Below, piece by piece: positions 54,274-62,711 of a stretch of DNA of 64,000 nt. This DNA comes from Desulfofustis glycolicus DSM 9705 (lineage in GTDB: Bacteria > Desulfobacterota > Desulfobulbia > Desulfobulbales > Desulfocapsaceae). The DNA is taken from the NCBI RefSeq assembly GCF_900130015.1, contig NZ_FQXS01000024.1, positions 1 to 64,000 on the forward strand. The letters are read 5' to 3'. Position numbers and translations under genes: made by a program. How positions within the stretch are numbered: the first letter of the stretch is position 1; each line of letters begins with the position of its first letter. Under the pieces are notes generated by a model that made no database searches, was not told where the DNA came from, and saw nothing but the letters and a program-made list of their open reading frames with translations.

Positions 54274-54771
54274 CTACCAGGAGTGCATGATATCGCGTCC
54301 CTGAACTTTGACGAGTTCTTCCTGGAACTGCTGAAACCGATAGCCGACTACCTTGATGAGGTAGGACATGACCTTGTATCCCATTGCCATGTCCTGCTCA
54401 AATGTTTCCAGCAGATCTGCACGACCGATTTTTATCACGGAACAGGTCCGACTGACGCAATACGCCGAGAGCGTCATCCTGTAGGGAGGCACGAAGCACG
54501 ACCAGCCGAGAACTCTTTTCCTGTCCTCCTGCGCAGTAAAGGACGACACCGTGTTTTCTGCGGAAGATGTTCTGTTCCCCGGGAGTTCAAAACGCAGATC
54601 CACCTGCCCCTCGGTGACGATCCACATGTGTTCCGCCGGTTCGCCTTCCTTGAACAGACAGTCGTCGCGCTTGTAGGATTCCATCGTGCACAGGGCACTC
54701 AATGTTTCCAGTTGCTGATCGTTCAACCCCCTGAATACCGAAGTCGTCTCCAACTCTTTGAGCCAAACCAT
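54274..54771 (-). CDS. Cyclic nucleotide-binding domain protein
   Basis: A 165-residue protein with one CNMP-binding (Crp-type effector) domain: LETTSVFRGLNDQQLETLSAL, LFKEGEPAEHMWIVTEGQVDL and a C-terminal long helix (MGYKVMSYLIKVVGYR). The phosphate-binding cassette is degenerate (the usual GE..L motif is replaced by a loop with WSCFVPPYRMTLSAYC), so ligand binding is uncertain. There is no helix-turn-helix. The ATG at 54771 has a GGGAGAA site. It follows rnfB by 83 bases on the same strand and may be in the rnf transcript. Confidence 0.8.
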   Translation of the reverse strand: MVWLKELETTSVFRGLNDQQLETLSALCTMESYKRDDCLFKEGEPAEHMWIVTEGQVDLRFELPGNRTSSAENTVSSFTAQEDRKRVLGWSCFVPPYRMTLSAYCVSRTCSVIKIGRADLLETFEQDMAMGYKVMSYLIKVVGYRFQQFQEELVKVQGRDIMHSW

Positions 54772-54854
54772 GGGTTCTCCCGGCAAGTGAGAATCAGGAC
54801 CGATGCGGGTATTTCCCGATCGGCGGAAAAATGACCGTGCGATACTGATCTGTT

Positions 54855-56918
54855 TCAGTGAGTATCCACATTATAACAGAGCCGGCAACAACTCAAGCAT
54901 CTGTTTGATTCGGCGAGGGCGTCACGTTCGGAAATGGTCAGATCAACCTCGGCAAACGTTTGAATTCGATTAGTTACATCGATCTCATCCAGTCCTATTC
55001 TGCCCATGGGTCTGACTCCGGGAACGGACGGGAAAATCGATTCGCCAATGGGTTTGTTCAGCAGTGCGTCTTCCTGCGGATTAACCTCCTCTCCCCGTAA
55101 AAACAGATCGATTGAACGAGCGGCTTTCCTGCCGCCCCCAATCGCATCGACGACGAGTGCCGGCCCGGTCGCCGCATCCCCGGCGGCGAAAATGTAGGGA
55201 ACGTTCGTCTGGCAAGTCGATGGTTCCACTTCAAAGGTATTCCACCGACTGATATTCAAATCGTCGAGTCGATTGCCCCGTCCGCGAAACGAAAGCAGCG
55301 GCGACTGGCCAATGGCGGTGATAACCGTGTCCACGGCGAGAATCTGCTCCGACCCCTCGATGGGAACGGGTCGGTGCCGACCGCTTGCGTCCGGTTTTCC
55401 GAGTTCCATGGCCAGATACTCAAGTCCTGCCACCTGTTTTTCCTCGTCGGCGATAATCTTGTTCGGAGCCGCAAGAAAAACAAACTCGATGCCCTCATGT
55501 TCGGCAGCAACGATTTCAGCTTCATTGGCCGGCATTTCTTTCCTGGTTCTTCGGTAGACCAGGTACACTTTATCGAGACCCATTCGGATCAGGGTTCGGC
55601 AACAATCGATGGCTGTGTTGCCACCGCCGATCACCGCCGCTCGTTTACCGATAGCGGGAGGCTTGCTGCCGCCCACCCGTGAAAGGAAATTTATTCCGGT
55701 CATACAACCTGACAATTCTTCGCCGGGAATGCCGAGATTGTAATCCTTCCAGGCGCCCACGCTGAAAAAGACGGCGTCGAATCCAGCGGCAACAAGGGAG
55801 CAGAAATCAAAATCGAGGCCCAGTCTCACATTGGTGTGGCTTTCGATTCCCAGTTTCAGGATTCCCTGGATCTCCCAGTCCAGTATTTTTTTGGGGAGGC
55901 GATATTCTGGGATGCCATACCGGAGCATACCGCCGAGTTTCGGCATCGCTTCGAAAATTTCAGGGTGATGACCGGCCCGTCTCAAAAAATACGCACAGCT
56001 GATTCCCGCGGGGCCTCCGCCGATTATGGCAATCCGCTTACCGGTAGCGGGGCTGCAGGCGATGGGCAGGCGCCGGCCGGAATTCATTTCGTAATCGGCG
56101 ACGAATCGTTTGAGCTGGTTGATGGAGACCGGTTCATCTGCTATCCCTCGCCGACAGAGAGACTCACAAGGGTGAGGGCAGACCCTGCCACAGGATAGCG
56201 GCATCGGGTTTTTTTCCCTGATGGTGTCGAGTGCCTCTTCATACCGCATGTTCCTGATATGGTCGATGTACCGGGGTATATCGATTTCGGCGGGGCACCC
56301 CTGCGAGCAGGGGGCAAGCGGGTCGCCGGCGGAACTGAGATGAAACAGGCGCTGGGAGAGGGTTTTGACTTCCAGGATTGTTTTCGGGCAGGACGCTTCG
56401 CAGGCTCCGCACCCGACGCATTTGTCATAGTCAACTACGGGGAAACCGTGGCCTCCCATTTTGATTGCATTGAACCTGCAGGCCCTGATGCAGTCGCCAA
56501 AGCCAAGACAGCCGATTGCGCAGTCTCGATTACCGCCATAGAGAGCGGCGGCGGCAGTGCACGACCAGATGCCGCTGTAGATGAACCGGTCGGTCGCCCG
56601 CTTGCCGCCGCTGCAGTTGTTGTAGGACGATGGCGGTTCGGGAGGACCGGCATGGGCCCCCGTAATTGCAGCAATTTCCCTGATATTTTCTTCATCGATC
56701 AGGATGCAGGCATTTGCCGGAGCCTTGTCGTTGACGATCGCCTCGGCCGCCGCCGAACAGCCGGCGAACCCGCAACCGCCGCAGTTGGCGCCGGCAAGAA
56801 GTCCCTCGACTTTGGCGATCAGGGGATCCTCGTAGACATAAAAAAGCTTCGATGCATAGCTGAGCGCTACGCCGGAAACCGCGCCAATGGAGAAGGTGAC
56901 CAGGATGGATTCGAGCAT
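54855..56918 (-). CDS. rnfB: RnfB fused to a GltD/NfnB-like FAD-NAD(P)H oxidoreductase
   Basis: A 687-residue fusion. Residues 1-30 hold a membrane anchor, then the RnfB signature NCGGCGFAGC (Cys46, 49, 54, with Cys71). Two ferredoxin-type [4Fe-4S] sites follow (CAIGCLGFGDCIRAC and CVGCGACEASCP). From about residue 200 it is a glutamate-synthase-small-subunit-like module: Cys-rich linker (CSQGC; CGRVCPHPCESLC), FAD loop IAIIGGGPAGISCAYFLRRAG (300-305 GGGPAG), NAD(P)H loop AAVIGGGNTAIDCC, TAIGQSP and FAAGDAATG. A final CLSCCRLC may bind one more cluster. RnfB normally takes ferredoxin electrons; the added module would exchange them with NAD(P)H. It is the last rnf gene in the order C-D-G-E-A-B. 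Confidence 0.92.
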   Translation of the reverse strand: MLESILVTFSIGAVSGVALSYASKLFYVYEDPLIAKVEGLLAGANCGGCGFAGCSAAAEAIVNDKAPANACILIDEENIREIAAITGAHAGPPEPPSSYNNCSGGKRATDRFIYSGIWSCTAAAALYGGNRDCAIGCLGFGDCIRACRFNAIKMGGHGFPVVDYDKCVGCGACEASCPKTILEVKTLSQRLFHLSSAGDPLAPCSQGCPAEIDIPRYIDHIRNMRYEEALDTIREKNPMPLSCGRVCPHPCESLCRRGIADEPVSINQLKRFVADYEMNSGRRLPIACSPATGKRIAIIGGGPAGISCAYFLRRAGHHPEIFEAMPKLGGMLRYGIPEYRLPKKILDWEIQGILKLGIESHTNVRLGLDFDFCSLVAAGFDAVFFSVGAWKDYNLGIPGEELSGCMTGINFLSRVGGSKPPAIGKRAAVIGGGNTAIDCCRTLIRMGLDKVYLVYRRTRKEMPANEAEIVAAEHEGIEFVFLAAPNKIIADEEKQVAGLEYLAMELGKPDASGRHRPVPIEGSEQILAVDTVITAIGQSPLLSFRGRGNRLDDLNISRWNTFEVEPSTCQTNVPYIFAAGDAATGPALVVDAIGGGRKAARSIDLFLRGEEVNPQEDALLNKPIGESIFPSVPGVRPMGRIGLDEIDVTNRIQTFAEVDLTISERDALAESNRCLSCCRLCYNVDTH

Positions 56919-57012
56919 GAGATAAGTACCATATTGCGTTTCAGTTTGTTATCCGCAATGACAGGGGTGGGCTGGGGGCCTGCGCCTGTCGCCTCTTTGT
57001 TCGTCGCCGGGC

Positions 57013-57585
57013 TCAAACCATGCCCCTGAAAGCGAAAAACGTTAAGGAAATAAAACCCGCGGTGATCAGCGCGATAGACGTTCCCTGCAGGGCTTTCGGT
57101 ACCCGGGCCAACAGGATTCTTTCCCGTATTCCGGCAAAAAGGATCAGGGCGAGACCGAATCCGACCGCATAAAACAGGGAAGCGGAGACCGCTTCGGAGA
57201 ACGTGAATTCTTCGTCGATATTGATTACGCAAATGCCCAGCACCGCACAATTGGTGGTAATCAGGGGCAGGAAGATGCCAAGACCGGCGTACAACACCGG
57301 TATCATTTTCTTCAGGAACATCTCGACGAACTGAACCAGTGTCGCGATTATCAGAATGAACGAGAAGGTCCGAAGGTAGACGAGATCGAACTTAACCAGG
57401 ATCTGGTGATAAATAATCCAGGTAATCGTTCCGGCGAGCACCGTGACGAAAACAACGGCACCAGCCATGCCGACGGCGGTTTCCATTTTCTTCGAGGTTC
57501 CCAGAAAGGGGCAGTTGCCGAGAAATTGGGCGAGCAGGATATTGTTGACGAAAATGCAGCTGACAATGAGCTCAAGATATCCCAT
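57013..57585 (-). CDS. rnfA: Rnf complex subunit RnfA
   Basis: An integral membrane protein of 190 residues with six hydrophobic segments, paired in structure with RnfE. Landmarks are NNILLAQFLGNCPFLGTSKK, LITTNCAVLGICVINID and ALQGTSIALITAGFISLTFF. RnfA and RnfE together hold a membrane [2Fe-2S] cluster by conserved Cys (NCPFLG; NCAVLG). A GGGAGG site precedes the ATG. Lies 77 bases after rnfE. Confidence 0.95.
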   Translation of the reverse strand: MGYLELIVSCIFVNNILLAQFLGNCPFLGTSKKMETAVGMAGAVVFVTVLAGTITWIIYHQILVKFDLVYLRTFSFILIIATLVQFVEMFLKKMIPVLYAGLGIFLPLITTNCAVLGICVINIDEEFTFSEAVSASLFYAVGFGLALILFAGIRERILLARVPKALQGTSIALITAGFISLTFFAFRGMV

Positions 57586-57662
57586 GGAACCTCCCTGCGG
57601 TAATGGTCTCCGTCATGGCAGTTCGCGTAAACTGCCGGTTGACCTGCGGCGATCGGCACACA

Positions 57663-58274
57663 TCATTTACCGATCAAGTTGATGATGCAGAGCATCAGGC
57701 CGAGGCAGACGAATGCCCCCGGTGCTTGAGTCGCAAAGGTAAACGGTTGAAAAGACGGTACAACGTCGATGATGCTGTAAGACAGGTCTCCCCAGATCGT
57801 CAGAGACCCGTTGCCCAGCAGTTCCCTGAGCGAGCCGAGCAAGCTCAGCGACAGCGTAAAGCCGATGCCGATGCCGAGAGCGTCGGCCACAGACGATGAG
57901 ACCTTGTTTTTGTAGGCGAATGCCTCGGCTCTGCCCAAAACGATGCAGTTCACCACGATAAGCGGGATAAAGACGCCGAGTTTCAGGTAGAGTGGGTACG
58001 TATAGGCCTGCATCAATAGTTCGACAACGGTGACGAAGGCGGCGATGATGATGACGAAGCAGGCGATCCTGACCCGCGGAGGAATGGCCTGTCGCAGCAG
58101 TGAGACCAACAGATTTGAACCGCACAACACAAAGGTTGTCGCAACTCCCATCCCGAGCCCGTTCTCCATGGTGGTCGTCACCCCGAGAACCGGGCAGAGA
58201 CCGAGAACCAGCCTGAATGGAGGAAGATCTTTCCAGAGTCCTTTGGTAAATTCCTGCTTCAGCGTTTTCGCCAC
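57663..58274 (-). CDS. rnfE: Rnf complex subunit RnfE
   Basis: A six-segment membrane protein of 203 residues, paralogous to RnfA. LVLGLCPVLGVTTTMENGLGMG carries the first conserved Cys, LIVVNCIVLGRAEAFAYKN the second, and GLMLCIINLIGK is the C-terminus. I place the start at a GTG with an AAGGAGG site 5 bases upstream rather than at the TTG 21 bases earlier, which has none. Confidence 0.94.
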   Translation of the reverse strand: MAKTLKQEFTKGLWKDLPPFRLVLGLCPVLGVTTTMENGLGMGVATTFVLCGSNLLVSLLRQAIPPRVRIACFVIIIAAFVTVVELLMQAYTYPLYLKLGVFIPLIVVNCIVLGRAEAFAYKNKVSSSVADALGIGIGFTLSLSLLGSLRELLGNGSLTIWGDLSYSIIDVVPSFQPFTFATQAPGAFVCLGLMLCIINLIGK

Positions 58275-58295
58275 CGAACCCTCCTTTGTACCCAA

Positions 58296-58877
58296 TCAGT
58301 TCACGGTTTTCTGCAAATCGGCGTGCAACATTTGATATCGCTCAAGCGCTTGAGCAATTGCTTCGCATACCGCCCGGGACGTCGTCGTTGCCCCGCTGAT
58401 CGCATCGATCTGCCCGCCATCCTGGGTGACGGCCACAGTGGCGGAAACAGGCAATCCTTCGAACTGCGAGGTGAACGACCGATCGTTTTTGGCTTTCGCC
58501 CCCAGTCCTGGTGTCTCGCTATGCACGGTGACAGCCGTTCCCAGGATGGTCTCGGTTTCCATGTTGATGCCGACCATGACACCGATGTCGCCCCCGAATC
58601 CTCTGCCGAACTCCTCGAAAGCCACGGCCGTTCCCCCCGATGCCAGGGAACCGATAAAAACTGTTTTCTCTTCTTCACCAATCGATAGCTGGAAAGAATC
58701 TTCGAGGGGATTGTTGGTCGTTGCGGCCATAATGGACCTGATTGCCGGCCCCTTGACATATTCCAGCTGCTGAGCTGCGATTCGATCTGCCGTTCCGGAA
58801 TGAACGGCTGCCAGCACTCCACCGGCTATTGTCGCCAGGCCCGTGAGGACGACGGTCATTCGTACCAATTCATTCAT
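58296..58877 (-). CDS. rnfG: Rnf complex subunit RnfG (flavinylated)
   Basis: A 193-residue protein with one N-terminal membrane anchor (about 7-26) and a periplasmic FMN-binding domain. ISGATTTSRAV holds the SGATTT motif (161-166) where ApbE attaches FMN covalently to Thr. GLGAKAKNDRSFTSQFEG is also typical. No apbE gene is in the window. It overlaps rnfD by 4 bases. Confidence 0.95.
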   Translation of the reverse strand: MNELVRMTVVLTGLATIAGGVLAAVHSGTADRIAAQQLEYVKGPAIRSIMAATTNNPLEDSFQLSIGEEEKTVFIGSLASGGTAVAFEEFGRGFGGDIGVMVGINMETETILGTAVTVHSETPGLGAKAKNDRSFTSQFEGLPVSATVAVTQDGGQIDAISGATTTSRAVCEAIAQALERYQMLHADLQKTVN

Positions 58878-59848
58878 AACGGCTGCCTCAGTTTATGCGG
58901 CACCTTGATCTGATCCAGGAGTGGATTGACGAGGTTGATCAACAGAATTGCGTATGGAACGCCGTTGGTGTGAATGCCGGTGTTACGGATCAAGACAGTG
59001 AGTATCCCACCTAATAATCCATAGAGGATCATCGGTAGGAAATTCACCGGTGAGGACGCATCTTCGGTGGCAAGGAAAAATGCACCGATCAAAGCGTATC
59101 CCGTCACCAGGTGAAAACCGGGACCGGCATAGCGGAGCGGGTCGATGATGTGGAAGACCGCAGCAGCAAGAACGATCCCGGCGATGAACGAGACGGAGAT
59201 TTCCCAGCGGATAAAGCCTCTTATCATCAAGTAGATGCCGCCGACGAGCAACCCCAGGCCACAGGTTGACCCGATGCCGCCCGGCATGTTCCCCAGCAAC
59301 AGTTCCCAGAGTGAGAGAGGGGCGACCGCAGCGGACCCGAAAGCTTTCGACATCGTCAGCGGATAGATAGAGGCGGCCGTAAAATGATAGTCGAGCAAGG
59401 CACGGTTGAAATCGAAGAGATTTCCCCAGGAAACAGTCAGAATAGTCAGGGCCAACACGACAGGGTTGAAGGGGTTGGCGCCGAGACCACCAAAAATCTC
59501 CCTACCGATGACGACAGCGAAGAACGTCCCGCAGACGACCAGCCACCATGGTGTCGTCGCAGGCAGCATCATCGCGAGCAGCATACCGGCCAGAGCGGAA
59601 TTGCCGTTGCCTATGGTGATTTTTTGTCTGGCTGTGACAGAGAACAATAGTTCCCAGATGATGGCCGATGCGATCGACAGCGTCACGACGCCCACTGCTG
59701 CCCTGCCGTAAAAGATGATCCCGGGGATCACTGCCGGGAGGCTGGCGATAAGGATGTGATAATGTTTATTTGCAACGCTGCTTCCGTTGTGCCAGAACGG
59801 TGCATGAGACACGTGCAATTTGCATTTGTTTTCTGTCTTCGAGTTCAT
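58874..59848 (-). CDS. rnfD: Rnf complex subunit RnfD, without the usual flavinylated threonine
   Basis: A polytopic membrane protein of 324 residues with the RnfD/NqrB fold: TGNGNSALAGMLLAMMLPATTPWW-like region (ALAGMLLAMMLP), GREIFGGLGANPFNPVVLAL, and GGIGSTCGLGLLVGGIYLM. The place where RnfD normally has SGATPL or SQATPL, with the Thr that carries FMN, reads GSAAVAPL (171-178) with no Thr. HLVTGYALIGAFFLATEDASSPVN near the C-terminus is kept. I chose the ATG at 59848 with an AAGGA site; an upstream start would add about 60 unrelated residues. Confidence 0.9.
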   Translation of the reverse strand: MNSKTENKCKLHVSHAPFWHNGSSVANKHYHILIASLPAVIPGIIFYGRAAVGVVTLSIASAIIWELLFSVTARQKITIGNGNSALAGMLLAMMLPATTPWWLVVCGTFFAVVIGREIFGGLGANPFNPVVLALTILTVSWGNLFDFNRALLDYHFTAASIYPLTMSKAFGSAAVAPLSLWELLLGNMPGGIGSTCGLGLLVGGIYLMIRGFIRWEISVSFIAGIVLAAAVFHIIDPLRYAGPGFHLVTGYALIGAFFLATEDASSPVNFLPMILYGLLGGILTVLIRNTGIHTNGVPYAILLINLVNPLLDQIKVPHKLRQPL

Positions 59849-59946
59849 CGTTTTTCCTTCATGCCCGCCAGGTGATGGCTGTGCCACCTCCGGTTCTTCC
59901 ACACCCCGTCTGTGATTTTCTCCGTATGGTCGGCAATCTGCTTGGC

Positions 59947-61197
59947 TTAGGCGTAGTCCAGGGCGGTTTTCGCTATCCTGATATGCTGGAAAACCGCAAT
60001 TCTCGCCTCGCAAACATAACTGCATAACCCGCAGTCAATGCACGAAAACAGGTTGTACCGTGAAGCCGCTTCCTCATATTCTCCCACCTCGAGTACCCGG
60101 ATCAACATGTTGACTTGGATATCTACGGGACAAACGCGGACACACGCCCCGCAATTGACGCAGGCCACATCCTCTGTCTCGACAATATCGCGACGGTCTT
60201 GAACCATAATGGCGTTCGTGGTTGACGAAACGGGAAAATCAACTGAAAAGACAGCTGTTCCTTTCATCGGTCCGCCAATCACGAGCCGGTCGCCTTCGTG
60301 CAGGGTCTCTCCGAAATACTGGAGAATTTCACGAACCGGGGTCCCTACGGGCGTGGAGACGAGGCTTTGCTTCCCGCATTTATCGACAAAGGTAAGTATC
60401 TTACCGGGGATCCGGGTGTCTTCCGAGCAGACGGCAGAGAGAGCACACGCCGCCTCGGCGCTGAAAAACGCACACCTATCGTCTGCTACAGGGATGTTGA
60501 GTTCCCTGCAGATACGCTTTCTGATCACTTCCCGGTTCGCCTCGGGGTAGCCGGCTTTCACGGTGCGAACCGCGGATGATGAAGTGGGTAGCAGTGGCTC
60601 AAGATAATCCGGAACAAACAACCAGCTTTCGGACAGGCCGGTGATCTTTTTCAGCAGAGTAATTCCAGCAAGCACCGAGTTTATGTGATGTTTCACCAAA
60701 TAACCATTGGAACAGCCCTGCACATCGTCATCGACCCCGAGAATAACGAGTCGCTCGATTTGTTGCCGGGGATCCGTCAGCGGGAGGAAGTCTGGTCTGC
60801 CGGGAAGACCGCGGAAAAAAAGAGAGGCTTTCTCAAGGGAGGGGTCTCGGCAGGCGTCGCTGAACTCCTCGTCGTACTCCTGCAGGTCTTCCGTTGTCGA
60901 TATAGAGATTTCGACGAGTTGTTGCCCAAATGTTCCGGTCAGGTTAGAGCGGGCGGTTATCCGGCCGGCTTGTGCCGCGAGACAGTACCCTTTGTCCGGT
61001 GAATCGAGAAAGAGTCGTTGCCCGATTTTCACGCCCCCCCCGTCCGCGGTCGGGATCTTGTCGGAGTGCGCACCTCTTTCAAGGTGGTAGACAAGAGTCC
61101 CCGCCGGTTCTATTGTGACCGGTCGGTCGGGCAGGTCCGTGATCGTTGCGTGTTGCAACAACGGTGCTGTACGTATGGAGAACACTCCGTGAATCAT
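59947..61197 (-). CDS. rnfC: Rnf complex subunit RnfC, NADH/FMN motif degenerate
   Basis: A 416-residue RnfC-like protein with two ferredoxin-type [4Fe-4S] sites, CVNCGACVRVCP (Cys346-356) and CIDCGLCSYVCEA (Cys386-396). The N-terminal barrel and the SLBB-like region (GKILTFVDKC...TPVGTPVREIL) are recognisable. In canonical RnfC a GGAGFPTHVK motif and the INGAECEPY strand bind FMN/NADH. Here the corresponding stretch reads RGLPGRPDFLPL (129-140) and ILGVDDDVQGCSNGYL (152-167). NADH oxidation at this subunit is therefore doubtful. An AAGGA site precedes the ATG, 48 bases after the cytochrome gene. Confidence 0.88.
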   Translation of the reverse strand: MIHGVFSIRTAPLLQHATITDLPDRPVTIEPAGTLVYHLERGAHSDKIPTADGGGVKIGQRLFLDSPDKGYCLAAQAGRITARSNLTGTFGQQLVEISISTTEDLQEYDEEFSDACRDPSLEKASLFFRGLPGRPDFLPLTDPRQQIERLVILGVDDDVQGCSNGYLVKHHINSVLAGITLLKKITGLSESWLFVPDYLEPLLPTSSSAVRTVKAGYPEANREVIRKRICRELNIPVADDRCAFFSAEAACALSAVCSEDTRIPGKILTFVDKCGKQSLVSTPVGTPVREILQYFGETLHEGDRLVIGGPMKGTAVFSVDFPVSSTTNAIMVQDRRDIVETEDVACVNCGACVRVCPVDIQVNMLIRVLEVGEYEEAASRYNLFSCIDCGLCSYVCEARIAVFQHIRIAKTALDYA

Positions 61198-61245
61198 TGC
61201 TGTCCTTGTCTCTTCCAGCCACCTGCAGCTGTCGGTTGCGGAATA

Positions 61246-61887
61246 TCAAAAGCCATGACATCTCCTGCAATCCGCATCGTTTCGTATCGGTCCGGCACCC
61301 ACATCCTCATGGCAGCCGGTGCAGAGGTCATGAAATGCCGATCCTCGCCCGCGCGGGGCATGACAACCGTCGCAATCGGATTGCTGAGGAGTAACATCGA
61401 AAGCTGAGTGGCAACCGATGCACTGTGCATGAAAGGCATCGGTACGACTGATGGTGGAGTGGCCTCCTGTACCGTCAATGTGGCACGAACCGCACGCCTG
61501 GGGGGAGTGGTCGCTCTTGTCTACCAGGTCATGATGGCAATCATCGCAGGCGACACCCACGTCTTCACTGTGCATGGTGTGATCGAACGCGCCGTTTGCG
61601 CCCAAGGCTTTTATCCCCTGGTCCCTCTCTCGGTGACAGGAGTCGCAGGGCGTGGTCCGTGCCGCGGTGGGAGCGATAATCGAGTGGTGGCAATGATCGC
61701 ACGTCAGGTTCCATTCCTGGACGTGACGGTAATGTTCGAAGAGAATCGATCCCCCGACCGTGTCGAACATGATGCGGGTCGGAGATTCGGCAGCGTGTTT
61801 CGAAGGAGCAGTGTAGCTTATGAGCGCGGTTGTCAGGCAGACACCTACGAGGAGGTGAGGGAAATACGTTTTGATCTTGAAGCGCAT
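61246..61887 (-). CDS. Octahaem c-type cytochrome, first gene of the rnf operon
   Basis: A 213-residue protein with a signal-anchor-like N-terminus (LLVGVCLTTALISYT) and eight CxxCH haem-binding sites: CDHCH, CDSCH, CDDCH, CGSCH, CIGCH, CDGCH, CTGCH and CRRCH. Extra His residues (HEHYRH-like FEHYRH, FDHTMH) are suitable distal ligands, as in cytochrome c3-type proteins. It would sit in the periplasm on the membrane. Placement before rnfC resembles the multihaem cytochrome genes that accompany rnf in Desulfovibrio and Methanosarcina acetivorans (MmcA), where they connect Rnf to cytochrome pools. No clear ribosome site precedes the ATG. Confidence 0.93.
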   Translation of the reverse strand: MRFKIKTYFPHLLVGVCLTTALISYTAPSKHAAESPTRIMFDTVGGSILFEHYRHVQEWNLTCDHCHHSIIAPTAARTTPCDSCHRERDQGIKALGANGAFDHTMHSEDVGVACDDCHHDLVDKSDHSPQACGSCHIDGTGGHSTISRTDAFHAQCIGCHSAFDVTPQQSDCDGCHAPRGRGSAFHDLCTGCHEDVGAGPIRNDADCRRCHGF

Positions 61888-62560
61888 GGTCGTGCAAACG
61901 GCTCTGATGGGGCTTTGTTGGTTGACCGGATGGGCCCGAAGGAGGGAAAGCGCAAGCTCAATAACGCTCTCTCTCCGTTGTAAAAGTATTTCCGCATCAC
62001 ATGAGGTGTGCCTGCCCTGTTCAGATCGGAAGTCAGCACTTGCATGTAAAGTGTATCTTGCGAATTCCGTTTTTGCAAGCCGTACAGGGTCGACTTATTT
62101 TGATCAATAGCTTAATCGATTATTATGGTTTCCGTTCGTGATCAACACGCATGGTGGGCAGGAACACGGCAGTGCCCTGGCAACCTATGACTGCCGGTTC
62201 GGCACGCTGAAGACCGCCGGCACCACAAATCCATCCGGAAGACCGCCGGCCCGTTTCGGCCAATCACCGATGATTGAAACGAGAAGCAAAGAACCCATTG
62301 TGCGCTCTGCCGCAGCTCAATGACAGACCGGTAGCTGCCGGATCGCTCGCCGCTCCGATACGATACCGGTATGGCAATGGAAATAATAAGAAAACAAGCT
62401 GAAGATGGACCTCTGTATCAGGCAGTAGGATCGACTTCGTTTAACCGCAGGACAAAAGAAACTAGGTTTTTATACTGAGATCTGGTAAAGGTATCAGCGA
62501 ATTCACATACCGTTGCAGAGCGTGATGCACGGTGCATTGCGTTCGGCGTAATTCCGATAT
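61888..62560. other. Intergenic region between the rnf operon and tRNA-Arg
   Basis: No protein gene is supported. It holds a possible rnf promoter (62050-62078). The direct repeat GAAGACCGCCGG appears twice near 62210 and 62239. The base composition falls toward AT from about 62380, just before the tRNA. Confidence 0.5.
62050..62078 (-). promoter_or_regulatory. Possible sigma70-type promoter of the rnf operon
   Basis: On the minus strand TTGCAA (62078-62073) and TACACT (62055-62050) are 17 bases apart. A start about 7 bases later would give a leader of roughly 155 bases before the cytochrome ATG. Confidence 0.4.
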
Positions 62561-62637
62561 GGGCGGGTAGCTCAGCTGGATAGAGTGTTGGCCTCCGAAG
62601 CCAAAGGCCGCGGGTTCGAATCCCGCCTCGCCCACCA
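62561..62637 (+). tRNA. tRNA-Arg (anticodon CCG)
   Basis: The full cloverleaf is visible. The acceptor stem GGGCGGG pairs with CTCGCCC (one G-U). The D-arm contains AGCTCAGCTGGATAGAG. The anticodon stem TTGGC/GCCAA has loop CTCCGAA with CCG at 62595-62597. The T-arm is GCGGG-TTCGAAT-CCCGC, the discriminator A, and CCA is encoded (62635-62637). It reads CGG arginine codons. The sequence becomes AT-rich right after it. Confidence 0.97.
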
Positions 62638-62678
62638 GCGAAATCGCGAGCCGACGATAGGCCGTTGGAATAGATCAG

Positions 62679-62711
62679 ACCCTCTGCTTTCAATGCTTAC
62701 AGAGGGTTTTC
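62679..62711 (+). terminator. Rho-independent terminator of tRNA-Arg
   Basis: ACCCTCTG/CAGAGGGT (62679-62686 and 62700-62707) forms an 8-bp stem with a 13-base loop, followed by TTTT. It lies 41 bases downstream of the tRNA. Confidence 0.8.

Noticed and set aside
54855-61887. Na+-pumping NQR operon instead of Rnf
   Set aside because: The order C-D-G-E-A-B with an RnfB iron-sulfur subunit and no NqrF-like FAD/ferredoxin reductase identifies Rnf.
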